Shown here: one piece after another, positions 21,201 through 33,515 of the stretch
Layout: each line of letters opens with the position of its first letter
How positions within the stretch are numbered: the first letter of the stretch is position 1
Source: Lingula anatina
Taxonomy: Eukaryota; Brachiopoda; Lingulata; Lingulida; Lingulidae
Direction: 5' to 3'
DNA length: 64,000 nucleotides
Assembly (NCBI RefSeq): GCF_001039355.2
Contig: NW_019776018.1
Coordinates: 41,769-105,768 of the forward strand
The notes under the pieces: model-generated
Database searches by the model: none
Told to the model about the DNA's origin: nothing
What the model saw: only the letters and a program-made list of their open reading frames with translations
Position numbers and translations under genes: made by a program

Positions 21201-22657
21201 CCGCTAACCTTGGAAGCCATTTCATCGATGACTGTGGGTCTTGGGGTGGGACCCACTCACCCATAACTTACAAAGCTAAGCTAGAATCTAAGTAGATATC
21301 TGTTGTAAAAAAAAGATGGACTGTTTTGCGTGTACAGACAAGTTAATAAGAAAAGGCACACAGTTCCCCTGAAACCACAACCTACACAGATATTATACCT
21401 GTTCCAAACGCAATCCTGCACACAAAAGAAGCAGGTAACTTGGATTGAAAATATGCACCCATCCATTGCCCTTGAGGAATATATTGGGACATATCCAGGC
21501 CCCAATATATTCCATGGCAATGCTGAACTCTAAGTTAACCCATATTGCCGTGCTTAAGACTTTGTTATGGACTTTATAACTGCTGAACATGACTCCAAAT
21601 CTCATGAACTATACAAAAGGTTGGTCAGTGAAGTGGATTCAGAAAACTGTGTAGTGTGCATGTCAGGTGGGGTTTCCGGTTGTTCAGTAAAGATGGGTTA
21701 CAGTAAAACAAGTGTCTGTGTCATTCTATTTCATTCTGCAGATATACTTGACAATCGATCTTGGTCAGTACTATACAAAAACCAAAGACCCACTAATTTG
21801 AAACCCGCTCCATGAAAACCCATTCATTTGCAGCATCAACCAGATACAGAGCAAGTACCCTTGTGTAATGTTGTACAACGATGAACAGATCTCAAACAGA
21901 ACACAATTCTGCTGCGCTGCACCCAACTACATCACTATGGTTTTAGGTGTCAATAAAACGTTCAACCTGGTAAGAATCAAAACCCAAGATCATCCCATAT
22001 TTTTAGGCCCCATTCTCATTCACGGACAATCTGATTGGAAGACATTTGGGAACTTTTTCACTTCTATTGCTATGGAGATGCCTATAAAAAATCCAAATTT
22101 AGTCATCATAAGTGATGAAGAAAAAGCCATCAAGAAAGTTGCAAACTTTGGTTTTGGAAGTAATACAGATCACATTTCTTGTCATCGACACATCAAAAAC
22201 AATGCAATAAATTTTTGAAAGATAAAACTGGGGCTAATGAAAAAGAGACAAAAAAGCTTCAGCTATATTTGGCCAAAATGGATTAATATATTCAGACAAT
22301 CAAATAGTTTTTAAGGAAAGGAGCTAAACAGTATTAAGAAATATTGAAAATGTACCCCAATTTGAAAAAAAAACATCATTTAGATAGTATCCTTCCACTG
22401 TTACAGGAAAACTTCCAAACTAGAGAAAAACACCTAGACCTACCTATTTCATGGACAAATAATAACTGTGAGTCAGTTACCCACATAATGAAGATGAAGG
22501 TAAATTGGCAACCCCAAGATACTCTAACACTGGTACATTCTCTTTACGAAATTGTCAAGGGAAAACATTTGGACATGGAGAGAGCCTTCATGGGAAGGGG
22601 GGAATTTCGATTGGATACAAATTTTAGTAGATTTATTGTGTTATTGGTGTTGCATAA
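21201..22657 (+). mobile_element. MULE-type transposase unit, copy 3 (best preserved)
   Basis: Open stretches encode the most readable parts. 21868-22218 contains LGVNKTFNLV, a LGPILIHG phrase, SDEEKAI and CHRHIKNN, which match the MULE catalytic-domain layout (DxxF-like start, SDEEKA, C-x2-H). 22344-22670 contains SWTNNNCESVTHIM and VKGKHLDMERA, the usual C-terminal part. Stops and frameshifts separate these, so it is a pseudogene. Human-type host genes do not carry this order. It is a common invertebrate repeat family. Confidence 0.72.
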
Positions 22658-22840
22658 TGTAATGTTTTAGCTGAAGCACTATGTTATCAGGTTGCGACAT
22701 ATTCAGGAAATGTAGACGTTATGAGATGTAGACGTCAGAAACGCAGAGCAGAAAAATAAAGGCAAAACATGCAACGATAGTACTCTGGAATTATGCGTTG
22801 TTTTCTTTTCAAAAACCTAACATTACAATTTACAACACAA
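22658..22840 (+). repeat. Probable 5' LTR of the retroelement remnant
   Basis: The segment starting TGTAATGTTTTAGCTGAAG and containing GAGATGTAGACGTCAGAAACG and AGAAAAATAAAGG is matched by about 24155-24310. Paired copies around a gag gene indicate LTRs, and AATAAA would be the element's own poly(A) signal. The ends are estimated from where similarity fades. Confidence 0.6.
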
Positions 22841-22888
22841 CAACTGGTGATGAGGATAAAAGAACTATTGTGAACAGATGTAAACAAC

Positions 22889-23903
22889 ATGGCAGCAATC
22901 CAGTTACAACCTCTGCCATACGAACCATTTGATTGCCGCTCAGAGGGAAAGTGTATTAGATGGGCGATATGGTTACGGAGATTGGAATCCAATGTATTCA
23001 ACAGGTGCGGCATAGTTAACCCTGTGTAGAAGAAGGGCCTGCTTTTAATGTATGGTGGGTTGGAATGATCTGAATGACATCGTGGACAGCTTTGACCAAA
23101 CCCTACTTGAACCTATAGAGGCTATGCCAGAAACTGAAGATAGACAAGCAGTACCGGGACAAAACGTATACGCATGCCTCACTGTGGCTATCACCGCACA
23201 CTTTAATCCGCATGCTTACGTTGAATTCCAGCGATACTTATTTAAAAGGACACTACAGGATACACCTAACATTGACGATTTTTACTATACGCTCAAGCAG
23301 CTAGTGGAAACCTGTCAATATGCGCAGCCAAATGCAGAGATAAAATCTCAGATCATAATGGGATGTAGACTAGATAAGGTACATGACAAAGGATTGAGAG
23401 ATCCAGATGTAACCTTAGATCAACTTCTACAATACGCACGGAACCTAGAAGTCACATATGCACATTCCCAAATGATTAAAAGCCAAACAGTCAACACTGT
23501 TCATAAAGCTAAGCAACAATTAACGACCAAACGTCACCCTGCCAAGCACCAAACTAAGAAACACACTTTCAATCAACCAGAGCCAGCAACCTGTAACAAA
23601 AACTGCAAGAACAAGTGTCGTAATTGTGGAGGTCAGTGGCCACATCAGGGTGGACACACTTGCCATAGCTGCGGTAAGCAGAATCACTTCACAGCAGTTT
23701 GTTTATCAAAACCACGAGTAAACAACATTGAAATTGAGGATGACGTCGAGTACACCTACAAACTAAACATGAAGAGCCAAGTCTCCTCGCCATATTTTAA
23801 GGTCAAAGTTGATGACAGTTACATTACCATAATGGCAGATTCGGGTGCAAGTGTCAACATTCTCTCTGAGAAAGATTACCTCTCCATGAAACACCCGCCC
23901 TAG
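22889..23903 (+). pseudogene. Retroelement gag-protease remnant (LTR retrotransposon, pol deleted)
   Basis: The frame opens at ATG 22889 (MAAIQLQPLPYEPFD), meets stops near 23026, and resumes in another frame at 23052-23903. The second part has a gag-like body, paired cysteine knuckles (CRNCGGQWPHQG, CHSCGKQNHFTAVC) and the start of an aspartic protease with ADSGASVNIL. It ends right after the protease motif. No reverse transcriptase, RNase H or integrase follows before the 3' LTR, so pol was deleted. The gag knuckle pattern fits Ty3/Gypsy-type elements of marine invertebrates, but the class is not certain. Confidence 0.8.
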
Positions 23904-24154
23904 CTCTAGTATTCTTCAGCAAGTTATGATAGATATGATGACATTCTCTCAAGTGTTTGCAGTATTATTATATTTTAATTAACTACTAGTATATCTCTTT
24001 ACTTATTGCCAAAGACTGAATGAATAACTTTCATACAATGCTATACATTCATAACAGACTAAAAAAAAAAACCTTTGCTCAATTTTATAAACGTTATAGA
24101 CTAGACCTACATACTGTAGTTGCATGCCTCTTTATTCAAGGTGGGGAGGAATTT

Positions 24155-24310
24155 AATGTTTTAGCTGAAGTGCTAAGGTTTAGAATATCAGGTCACAACG
24201 TAATCGCGAGATTTAGACGTCACGAGATGTAGATGTCAGAAACGCAGCGCAGAAAAATAAAGGTTAAACGTGTATTGACAGTACTCTGGAAATTTGCGTA
24301 CAACAAAACA
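24155..24310 (+). repeat. Probable 3' LTR of the retroelement remnant
   Basis: The sequence matches the 5' copy at 22658 through TTTTAGCTGAAG, GAGATGTAGATGTCAGAAACG and GCAGAAAAATAAAGG, with scattered differences and a small indel. The divergence between the two copies argues against a very recent insertion. Confidence 0.6.
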
Positions 24311-24525
24311 CATGTATGCTGAAAAAAGTGAAAAAATGCATAACTTCCCATTTTATGCATATTCATCAGTTCTGAAAGTTTCAAGCCTGAAGGTAAAACA
24401 GTTTTCCACTTAGCCTGTTATCGTGAAAGTGCATGGCGACGGCAATGGCGATGTTGACAACACATGCAGGTGACGGCTATATGTACAGACACATCTGTGT
24501 CTGTCTGTACATAAAAAGGACAGAA
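24310..24525. repeat. Interspersed repeat, short copy with palindromic end
   Basis: This copy shares the block from TGCTGAAAAAA through GGTAAAACAG, GCGACGGC and GACGGCTATATG with the longer copy at 25190-25790. It ends in the palindrome TGTACAGACACA/TGTGTCTG...TACA. It carries about one 160-bp internal unit, whereas the other copy carries three. Confidence 0.7.
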
Positions 24526-25189
24526 AAAGAAAACTTGAGCCATCTTACCCATCTTCATAATACAAAAATTAAAAATATTGAAATGTTTATTACATATGAC
24601 ATTAAAACAATGAACATGAAAGTTAACTCGTATTTCAATTATATTAAAAAATATAAATCCCAAAATGGAATTAAAAATGGTTAAAAACTTTAAGAAAACT
24701 CACATGTTAAAAACATTAATAATAAAACCAGCATAAAAGAGCCTTCAATTTCAGCCCTTAAAACCTTTTGTTTTTTGACAATTTAACTGGAGAGGCCCAG
24801 GGAATCAGACATTGGGCAGCTTATAATGATACATTTTCACACTTTCTTATGCCTAATGAAAGAAATGACCTCATTGTACACTTATAAAATATTAATATTA
24901 TTTCATTTGTTTCTAAAATAGCCACGTCACTGATAAAACTTATTTAGCAACTACATTCATCCGTATATTGTTTCCGTCACTGGAGGTTCTCGAGATTTTC
25001 TGAAATAAACCCAAGGAATACATCAGCAAAATAACTAGAAACAAGGCAGCAAAGCTGGCAAATGTACAGACAAAAAACAGAAAATAAAGATGCAAAAAAG
25101 GTCATTTTGTCAATTTTGATGCAATAANTCATCTTTATTTTAGTAAATCTGATCACCCCTGTGAATTTCAAGACAATTGGCCAATTGAT

Positions 25190-25790
25190 TTTCCTTGAAA
25201 TGTGTTATCAGTGTTGCACATATGCTGAAATAGTGAAAAAACAGCATAACTTCCAAAAAATGCCCCGATCAGGCTGATTTTCGAACTTGACCTGCGTATT
25301 GAGAATATTCATCAGTTCTGTAAGTTTCAAGCCAAAAGGTAAAACGATTTTTCACTTATCATGTTATCGTTGTTGCATTTATGCTGAAAAAAATGAAAAA
25401 ATAGCATAACTTCCACAAATATGGCCCAATCATGCTGATTTTCGAACTTGACCTGCGTATTATGAATATTCATCGGTTCTGTAAGTTTCAAGCCAAAAGG
25501 TAAAACGGTTTTTCACTTATCGTGTTATAGGTGTTGCATTTATGCTGAAAAAATGAAAAAAATAGCATAACTTCCACAAATATGGCCCGATCATGCTGAT
25601 TTTCAAACTTGACCTGCGTATAATGAATATTCATCAGTTTTGAAAGTTTCAAGCTGAAATGAAAAACAGTTTTCCACTTATTGTGTTATCGGTAAAAGTG
25701 CACGGCGACGGCGACGACGGCAACAACGACGACAGACGCAGATGACGGCTATATGTACAGACACATCTGTGTCTGTACATAAAAAGGTTA
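25190..25790. repeat. Interspersed repeat with three 160-bp tandem units and palindromic end
   Basis: The marker AGCATAACTTCC recurs at 25243, 25403 and 25564, giving a 160-161 bp period. Each unit contains AACTTGACCTGCGTA and ATTCATCAGTTCTG-like text. The array ends in GCGACGGCGACGACGG and the perfect palindrome around TGTACAGACACA. A related single-unit copy lies at 24310-24525. No coding capacity is seen. Confidence 0.8.
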
Positions 25791-27139
25791 ATTCTATCAA
25801 GCCAGGAGCATAGTGGAAGAGTACAGAGAGTAGAAAAATTGGATTGAGGAAGGTATGTATAATAGTTATGCATTGGATCATTTATCAACTGAAAATGAGA
25901 AAATTGATCTAATTCTGTAGTGTACATTGTAAACATCATATCTATATAACTTTTAATAAGTAATAAATTATAATGTATACTTCCCTTTTAGCCAACAAAG
26001 AAACAAGGATACAGAATGCAGTTAAATGAAGTTGAATCTAAAAAAAAACATTTACATTTCATTTAATTTTTGGTTTGTGGTTTATTAAATATTATCTATA
26101 AAATTTAATCTGTCCTTACTGTGTTACTTGAACAAATGGATATTTGTTGAAAAATTGTTTATTTCAGGTGATCCTAAAGAGTAGACAACATACAGAACCT
26201 GGCATGACAAGACTGGAAGGGACAGACTTTGCTGTGAATATCTTTAGTTGGTGGCTCATCGAAACTCACAAAGTGTACCAAAAAGTCAAGTACCTTTGTG
26301 ATAAAGAAGTTACTAGAGAGTTTTTTCAGCCCACAAGAAATGTCACCAACAGTTTCTTTTGTGAAGGATTCTCTAGCTGAAAGAGATGTGCAGAGTAAGT
26401 TTTAAAATAGAACATCACCAACAGCAAGTTGATTATATCATTCAACAATTCTTTAAATTTTGTAATTATTCTCAAGTATATGTTGAAAATAAGTGAATGC
26501 AGCCATAAACCCAACATCACATAGATGTGTAAGGAATGTATATAAAGTATTCTTCAAAGCAGTTTTAGCACTTTGTTTTTTTTTTTTTAATCCAAGACAT
26601 TTTTTCTGCCTAACTTTCTACCTTTTCTAATATGAACAATAAACACTTGAACTTGATTTTAGGACTTATCAAACAGTAATGTGTATTTTGAAATGTTTTT
26701 TGTCCTCCACATGGATGTTTAGCTTTGTGCAGTGTGGTGAATTTATTGGACTTTATGGTGTACTCTTTTTTTAGATGGACAGAGCAGGACAGGATGAGTA
26801 AACAAGAGAAATGTGTCAGAAAGATGTAAAGACGAGAAATATGGACATGGCTTGGATTTTGCTGATTTTGTTTGACTTTTTAATTTGATTAATAAAGCAC
26901 AATATATGACTGTAATTTCTTGTTTGTTGTTGATTAACAGATTTAACAATATTTCTGTTCAGTGACAGTACAGTTTCCAAAGGATAATTTCAACTTTTCT
27001 AACGTGCTTAATAAAATTTTAAGATGTTGGCACATGTCTTCAAATGTAACTCAAAACCTGTCTTTGTAGAATTAATATCAACAGATTGAAAAACATGCGA
27101 GTAGAATTTAAATTGTGTTATAAAATAATTAAATTAGTG
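25791..27139. other. Intergenic DNA with one unassigned open segment
   Basis: Most of this is A/T-rich with no gene. One open stretch at 26144-26380 follows a pyrimidine-AG acceptor-like site near 26166 and reads smoothly (TDFAVNIFSWWLIETH, REFFQPTRNVTNSFFC), followed by AGTAAGT. It could be a stray exon or transposon fragment. I do not recognise it and do not call a gene. Confidence 0.4.
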
Positions 27140-27400
27140 TGAAGGAAACATGCAAAAAGGTATGCAAAAAGTGCGCAGGAAGTATGCAAAAAGTATGCAG
27201 GAGGTGTGCAAGAAGTATGCAGGAAGTGTGCAAGAAGTACGCAGGATGTGTGCAAAAAGTACACAGAAGGTGTGCAAGATGTGCACAGAAGGTGTGCAAG
27301 AAGTGTGCTGGTTGTGGTGTTGGGGGGTGTACAGGAAATGTGCAGGAGATGTGCAAAGAGTATGCGGGAGGTGTGTATTTTACCATGCAAATGAGGAGTG
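27140..27400. repeat. 12-bp-type minisatellite, purine-rich
   Basis: Variants of GTGTGCAAGAAGTATGCAGGA repeat about every 12 or 24 bases. One strand is nearly all G/A/T, and both strands stay open because the period is a multiple of three, producing Cys/Lys and His/Pro-like peptides. These are repeat artefacts. Confidence 0.85.
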
Positions 27401-27559
27401 CTGCGCATGCGCAGAAACCCTTACTGTGAATGTGCTGCGCATATGAAGAAACAGTGTGCGGGAAGCTTAAAATTTTGCTAAGGGAAACTCTTAGCCTAAA
27501 AAGTAATCTTTAAAATGATTCAAATATAAAAAAACACCAAACGTGAAATAATATATTAA

Positions 27560-28240
27560 AACATAATTAATACATGCATTAGATTCAAAGACAATCAACG
27601 AGTCCAAGAATTTGGTGCAGAAAAAAGGGTGAATTGTGCATTTTTTACCTACAAGCATGAAATTTGGCACAGTGGTAGAGAATGAAATTCTAAGCAATTT
27701 TGGATATATGGGCATGTCTGGAAATTCCAATATGGCCGCCAATTCCAATATGGCCACCACAAATACTCTTTTCAATGAAAACCTCTAATATATAGTCCTA
27801 TAATGGTTTAAAATATCATTTTATAGCTGGAAAATTTCATGCTATGAATGAATTATCAATATCCGCTTCTACAGGTGTATAGAATTCCAAAATGGCCTCC
27901 AAAAGAAAAATAAGCAGTCTACTTACTCAAAATATGCAGTAGTTTTGTGAAATCATTAAGCACTTACAATTACAAGCATAAAAATTGGCACAGTTGTGGA
28001 GAACATGATTCTAAGCAACATTGGATATAGGGGCATATCTGAAAATTCCAATATGGCAGTCAATTTCAATATGGCCCCCAAAATACCCTTTCAAGGTAAA
28101 AGTTATTTGTATAGACTTTGATGAAAATATCATCTAATGGTTAGAAAATACCATAGTATGTATGTAGCATCAGTATCTGCCATTTTAGGTTTTAAAATTC
28201 CAAAATGGCCTCCAAAAGTCAGTGGGCCACAAGTATTGAA
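27560..28240 (-). repeat. Left arm of a large inverted repeat: two units of about 320 bp
   Basis: Two head-to-tail units contain TTGGCACAG, GGGCAT(G/A)TCTG, CCAATATGGC and CCAAAATGGCCTCC, with markers near 27668 and 27991. The same text appears in reverse complement at 29740-30985. No protein is encoded. Confidence 0.75.
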
Positions 28241-29739
28241 TTGTAATCACTCGTGAAAAGGCACGTGGGCTTTGCAACTGTTACTACCTGTATAATCAGC
28301 ATATTCCTACTTGTGCAGGAGCTATTCTACAGAGTTTGTAAAAAAGCATCAAGCATGATACATTTATTATGTACTGAAAACAGTCCTTCTTTTGCTAAAC
28401 CAAAATAAGTAGTTTGGCTTTTTGCTCTGGATTCTCATTTAGATCAATTCCCAGTTAGTGATCTACTTATATGGCAGTCATGGGCAACTCCACCTGTCTA
28501 AGAAAAAAGTATCGTGCAAAATCCATAAAATGTGAAAGAAACACAAAAATAACTAAATATAAAAAGCTTGGGGTGTACCAATTTTGTCTGTTGGTTATGA
28601 TTCTTCAGCTAGCTCAGTGCATGGCGCTTCATCAAATGCTCACAAATATAACAAAAATGACAGCTAATCAAACATACAGGTCTCAACAATTTGGTGTAGT
28701 GCATTGGTAAAGTACTGAAAGCAGGGGTACATTTGCACTCGGTAATCTTATGATGTTATCTTGTGCTTCAAAAGTAAATTAAAAAAGCTTCTAATTTCAA
28801 GAAATGGATTTAGTACATTTGCAGTAATGGCTACCGAGAATTTTGTGAAAATTTATGAGCAAAGAAATACCCCAAACAGAGGGCAGGTGTTGATACGTGC
28901 TGTATCCAAGAGTTGCATTGCAGGGTTCAAACTTAATACACTAAAAAAAAGGAGTACTGGTAGGCACCAAACTTTGGTTTTCATTTGATCATTTGGCAAC
29001 TTGTTTAGTTACAAACTTATACTTTCAAATAACTGAACGTGATAATTAAAGAATTAAAATGCTTCAGAAAGTTAATACATATAAAGCTTCAAAATTCAGG
29101 GTGTATTTTGAGAATTATACCAAGAAATTAGTGCAATATGGACTTTGAAAGGTAAAAATTCATCGAGATTTCAGGCATCACTGACTCTGTGGGACAATCC
29201 AGAATGAAGCCATGGGGAGTATTCACTTACCCAGATAACAAAACTTACCTTTCGCAGGTAGCTCTTACCACATTTGTTTGTAGTTATGTGTGCAATTGCT
29301 AACTGTGGTGAGGGGAGTCAGAAGCACTGGAAGACTGGTCCTATATGGGTTCACACTAGTAGCCTACATGTACTTATATGCCCTACCACACTTTCATATT
29401 CCTATGGCCCCTCATGCATGTAAACAGATGCTTTCTGGTGTTAAAAATGACCAATGCCTCTTGGTATTTTATTGGGGAAAGTGGATTACATGTAGAAGCT
29501 ATAGCTTTAGGCAAATTCTGGGAAAGCTGAGGGAAACAACTAAAGCTAGGCACACATTAATGAATGGAAATTATTTAACCAAATAAGTAGAAATTTCGGT
29601 GTAGCTAGCTGTTATCCTCTGTTGAGATATTGTCCATTTACTAAAGTAATAGGTTGATCGCCCATAAAATGTGCAACACCTACTTGAAAACTTATTTGTG
29701 AAAATACCTTGACATTTTCATATCCTTGGCATTTACATA
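28241..29739. other. Core between the two repeat arms
   Basis: About 1.5 kb separates the inverted unit arrays. Three short open frames (28471-28710, 28761-28988, 29290-29586) have no recognisable domain. It may be the decayed interior of a DNA transposon whose ends are the flanking arrays. Confidence 0.35.
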
Positions 29740-30985
29740 ATTGCTGCATGTGGTGTCACAACTGGACCAAAAGGAGTCCTGTTCCACTTTTTATGGTCAT
29801 TTGGATCTTAATGTAACTAAAGGAGCGGTTTTTGATAATTCATCTAAACTGAGCTCTGTTTTCAAACAAAAAAATATTAAAGATTGTTATAAGTCAGATT
29901 ATGAAGTAGAATTTTTACTTTCAAAGGGTTTAAGTAGCCATATTAGAATTTTCAGACATGTCCCTATATAAAAAAAATTGCTTAGAATCCTGTTCTCTAC
30001 AATTGTGCCAATTTTCATGCTTGTAGTTTGAAATGCATGATGAATTCACCATACTGCTGCTGTGAGTGGTCTGTTTTCTAATTTTTGGAGGCCATTTAGG
30101 ATTTCTATACACCTTAAGAAGCAAATATCATAGTTTTGTTTAACCATAAAATGTTATCTTAAGCTATTATAGGATTATATACTTGAAGTTCTAATTTGAA
30201 CGGGTATGTGTGGCGGCCATATTGGATTTGGGGGCCATATATTGGAATTTTTAGACATGCCCATATATTCAAAAGTGCTTGGAATCCTGTTTTACAACTG
30301 TGCCAAATGCCATGCTTGTAGTTTTTGATGAGTTCACCACTATGCTGGATATCTTGGATTAGTAGAGTGCTTTTTACTATTGGCGGCCATTTTGTGTTTA
30401 ATGCACCTAAAGAAGCAGATATGGATGCTGAAATCATACTGTGGTGTTTTTTAACCTTTATATGATATTTAAGCCCTTTAAAGACTATATACATGAAGAT
30501 TTAATTAGAAGCTGTATTTTTGGAGGCCATCTTGGATTTGGTGGCCATTTTAAAATTTTTGGACATGCCCATACATCCAAACTTGCTCAGAATTTCATTT
30601 TCCACAAATGTGCCAAACTTTTTCCATGTAGTTTTAAGTGCATGATTAATTCACCATTCTAATGGATATCTTGAATAAATGGTCTGCTTTTTTACTTTTG
30701 GCGGCCATTTTGGATTTTATACACCTGAAGGATTTATACCATGGTGTTTTCTTACCTTTATATGATATTTTAAGTTATTAGAAGACTATGTACTTGGAAG
30801 TTTTAATTTGAAAAGGTATTTTGGTGGCCATCTTGGATTTGATGGCCATTTTGGAATTTTCAGACATGCCCATATATCCAAATTTGCTTAGAATTTCATT
30901 GTCCATAAGTGTGCCAAATTTCATGCTTGTAGGTAAAAAATGCACAATTTTTCACCAAATTCCTGGACCAATGATTCACTCAAGA
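29740..30985 (+). repeat. Right arm of the large inverted repeat: four units of about 300 bp
   Basis: Four units carry GGCCATATTGGA-like, GACATGCCCATAT, TGTGCCAA and GCATGCTTGTAG-like text, at about 29940, 30245, 30540 and 30860. They are reverse complements of the left arm. The outer end (CACCAAATTCCTGGACC) lies within 40 nt of the last visible exon of the - strand TPR gene. Confidence 0.75.
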
Positions 30986-33295
30986 CAATATGCTGGGGGG
31001 GAGCTTACTTACATCTGCTCCTGCTTCTGTATGTGTCATCTCAACATTGAGCATTTTGGAGGCAGCTTCATCTCCTGATACAGGAACACCTGTCTGTACT
31101 TCACCAGGACCTGGCCTTGGTTGGTTAGTGCTGTTTTCATAGTGTGCTTGTAAGTCACTCAAACCTTTCTTCAAACGGTCTGCTAGCATCCTCTTGTTAT
31201 TCTGCAAAAGATCACTGTACAAATCCACCATGACATCTGGACAGCCTGCAATTTTGTCGTCTTTTGGATTCCAAAATCGCTGAATCTCTTTATCTAGGGT
31301 TTTCTGTTGAATTTTGTCACATCCTTCACTAAACCAATACTGTAGTTCTCCTCTTGTTTTCTTGCAAGCTGCTTTGGCTTTTGCATGTTCTGAGTTGTTT
31401 ACCGATTGATTTACAGAATTATTTTCAGGACTCTTTGCCTCCTCAACATCAACATCTCTCAGCCTCTGCTTGTTTTTCTGGCACCAATGTGCAAGGATGT
31501 CAATCAGCCAGCGGAAGCTAAATATATGAATGCTTTTAGGCTTTAGGGTTTCTATAGCCTTCTTGAAACTTTCAACAGCACTCTTCTCTTGGTCAAAATC
31601 TCTTAAACACCGACCTCTTCTCTGGTGAATACTTGGATCCTTTTCTCCATCTAAACTTTCCACAGCATGCTCAAAGTTAATAACCGCTTCTAACATCTGG
31701 TCCTTATTGATGACTTCTCTCCTTTCATTAATACCAAGAAAATGACTTATTTCAGCTAGACTGGCATAGAGTTGTGGTGTTGGGTTCCTTTTGACAGCCT
31801 CTTTGTAATACCATTGAGCAGTCGCCGCCATTGTTTTCTCTGGGAGCTCTCCCTTGCCCATATTCACTTTGTTATACCACTGCCTTACATACCGGTATTT
31901 GAACATATCACCCATAAGATGGTATGCAAACCAATTACTATCTCCACTATCCAATTTCATGGACTTCAAGAGAAGGGTCTTGGCTTTCTTAAAATCTGCA
32001 AATTCTTCATCATTCCTTTGGCTCAAAAATTTAGCATGCCTGTTAAGAATGTCTGGTCTTTTAGGGGAAATGTTTTTTGCCAAAAGGAAGCAAATTTCAG
32101 GATTTTTGTAGTATTCCTCTAAGTGGTTTTGCTTCATGATATCACTTACATCATATTGCAGTTTCCCTTGTAGCTCAAAATCTATGTATGCACAGAACTT
32201 GTTGAAGCCATCTTGAGATGCCTGCTGTGGATGAGAATGATGATGAATTGTTTTTTCAGCTAAATCATGTATACTGGTATTAGATTCTGTGTATTTCTTG
32301 CTTCTTGACTTGTTTTCAATGAAAACATTGCCCAAAACACAACCCAAGAGAAGCCAGCCTTGTGCTTTGTAATGGTTGTCTTTGCTTTTGGTCACCTTAT
32401 GAAAAAGTTTAATGATTATTTCCAAGGCACTGTTTTTGTCCAAGTTTTTGTGTAATTTTTGTAAAACTAGTTGATTATGGTAAATTTGAGATAAATTGTG
32501 TGCAATAAAAAAACACCATTCAGTTCTTTCCACTTCATCTATTAAATCTCCTGCCTCTTGCCACGCCTGCATGTATGACTCGTGAGCTCGTGCACAAACT
32601 TTGCCGCGTTGTTCCTGTTTTGTTGTTACATGTACATCAAATGCAATCATGTAACCCTGCTCAAATAAACACCTCCCCCGTCGTTTTCTCTCTTCATCAC
32701 TGGGTTCATCTCCACCCATCAACTCGTTTAACTTCTCCAGATAAAGTTCAGCTTTTGCGACATAGGAACGTTCCCTGTAAACATACTCCAGGTTGGCTAA
32801 GGCATTCAAGTTTGCACTATCTTCTTCAAGAATGCTTTCAAAACTTCTAATACTTCCATTTGTTTTCCCATCTTGGTAATCAAGCACCCCCAGAAGGTTG
32901 AGCATAGCAAATTTATGAGGTCCTGTTTGTAGGGTTAACATATACTTCTGAATGGCTTTTTTGTATCTCATATGCTGTTTATTGGTCAGTGGACTAACCC
33001 TCAGACAAAGGTTCTCAAAACCTAAAACAAACAAACAAAAACATGCTGGTATATATTTGATATATCAGACTCAGCCTGGGGTTTAGATTCATTCAAGATG
33101 ACAGCATGGGGACAACACAGTAACAGGAAGCGGAAGGCAAAACTGCTATTAAAGAGAAGACAACCACGGGATATGTCTTTACAGTGCACCTGCTGCTGTA
33201 AACTAGTGGCGCGACTTTGATTTTTTAGACTAATTACCTGCCCTGAGAGCTTTTTCTGGGAGCTTTTTCTGTTCAACAGGCATCGCTGAGGCCAT
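30980..33295 (-). CDS. TTC22-like tetratricopeptide protein, no TIR domain found
   Basis: On the - strand, exon 1 (33295-33238) encodes MASAMPVEQKKLPEKALRAG and joins in phase 1 to the large exon starting at 33021. Reading on gives 699 aa, ending at TGA 30980. A good donor GAT|GTAAGT at 31013/31012 comes 11 codons before that stop, in the same phase 0 position as the paralogue's donor, so further exons may exist to the left; none is visible. The protein is an all-helical TPR array: NLNALANLEYVYRE, CLFEQGYMIAFDV, WLLLGCVLGNV, DILNRHAKFL, LYASLAEISHFLGIN, HQRRGRCLRDF, FKKAIETL. The order and phrases fit vertebrate TTC22 as I recall it. IFIT is a weaker alternative. TPR arrays bind peptides or RNA; the partner is unknown. 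It is transcribed divergently from the TPR-TIR gene. Confidence 0.75.
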
Positions 33296-33515
33296 ATCTG
33301 GTATCTGGGGATTTTTTTTAGGCTTTAGTGATTAGAGATCACAGCATGCCATAAAAGGGTAATCATGTCGTAAGCTTGGACTCAGTGTGCAGAAAACCTT
33401 TTGCACTAAAAACTCTACAAATAATGAAATGCCATTCATTTATATAACTGTTCTGATTTTTAAAGGTATTTTTAATATGTAAACCTTTCTACGCGAGCTG
33501 CGGGAACTTCCGGTT

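Noticed and set aside
20860-25700. CRISPR-like array
   Set aside because: The 60-bp and 160-bp units are contiguous tandem repeats without unique spacers, in an animal genome.
26144-26380. Possible isolated exon
   Set aside because: Acceptor-like and donor-like edges exist, but the peptide is unrecognised and there is no partner exon. Mentioned only within the intergenic entry.
27118-27446. Open frames on both strands rich in Cys/Lys or His/Pro
   Set aside because: Products of a 12-bp minisatellite whose period is a multiple of three.
28471-29586. Short open frames between the repeat arms
   Set aside because: No domain, no continuity between frames. Probably decayed transposon core.
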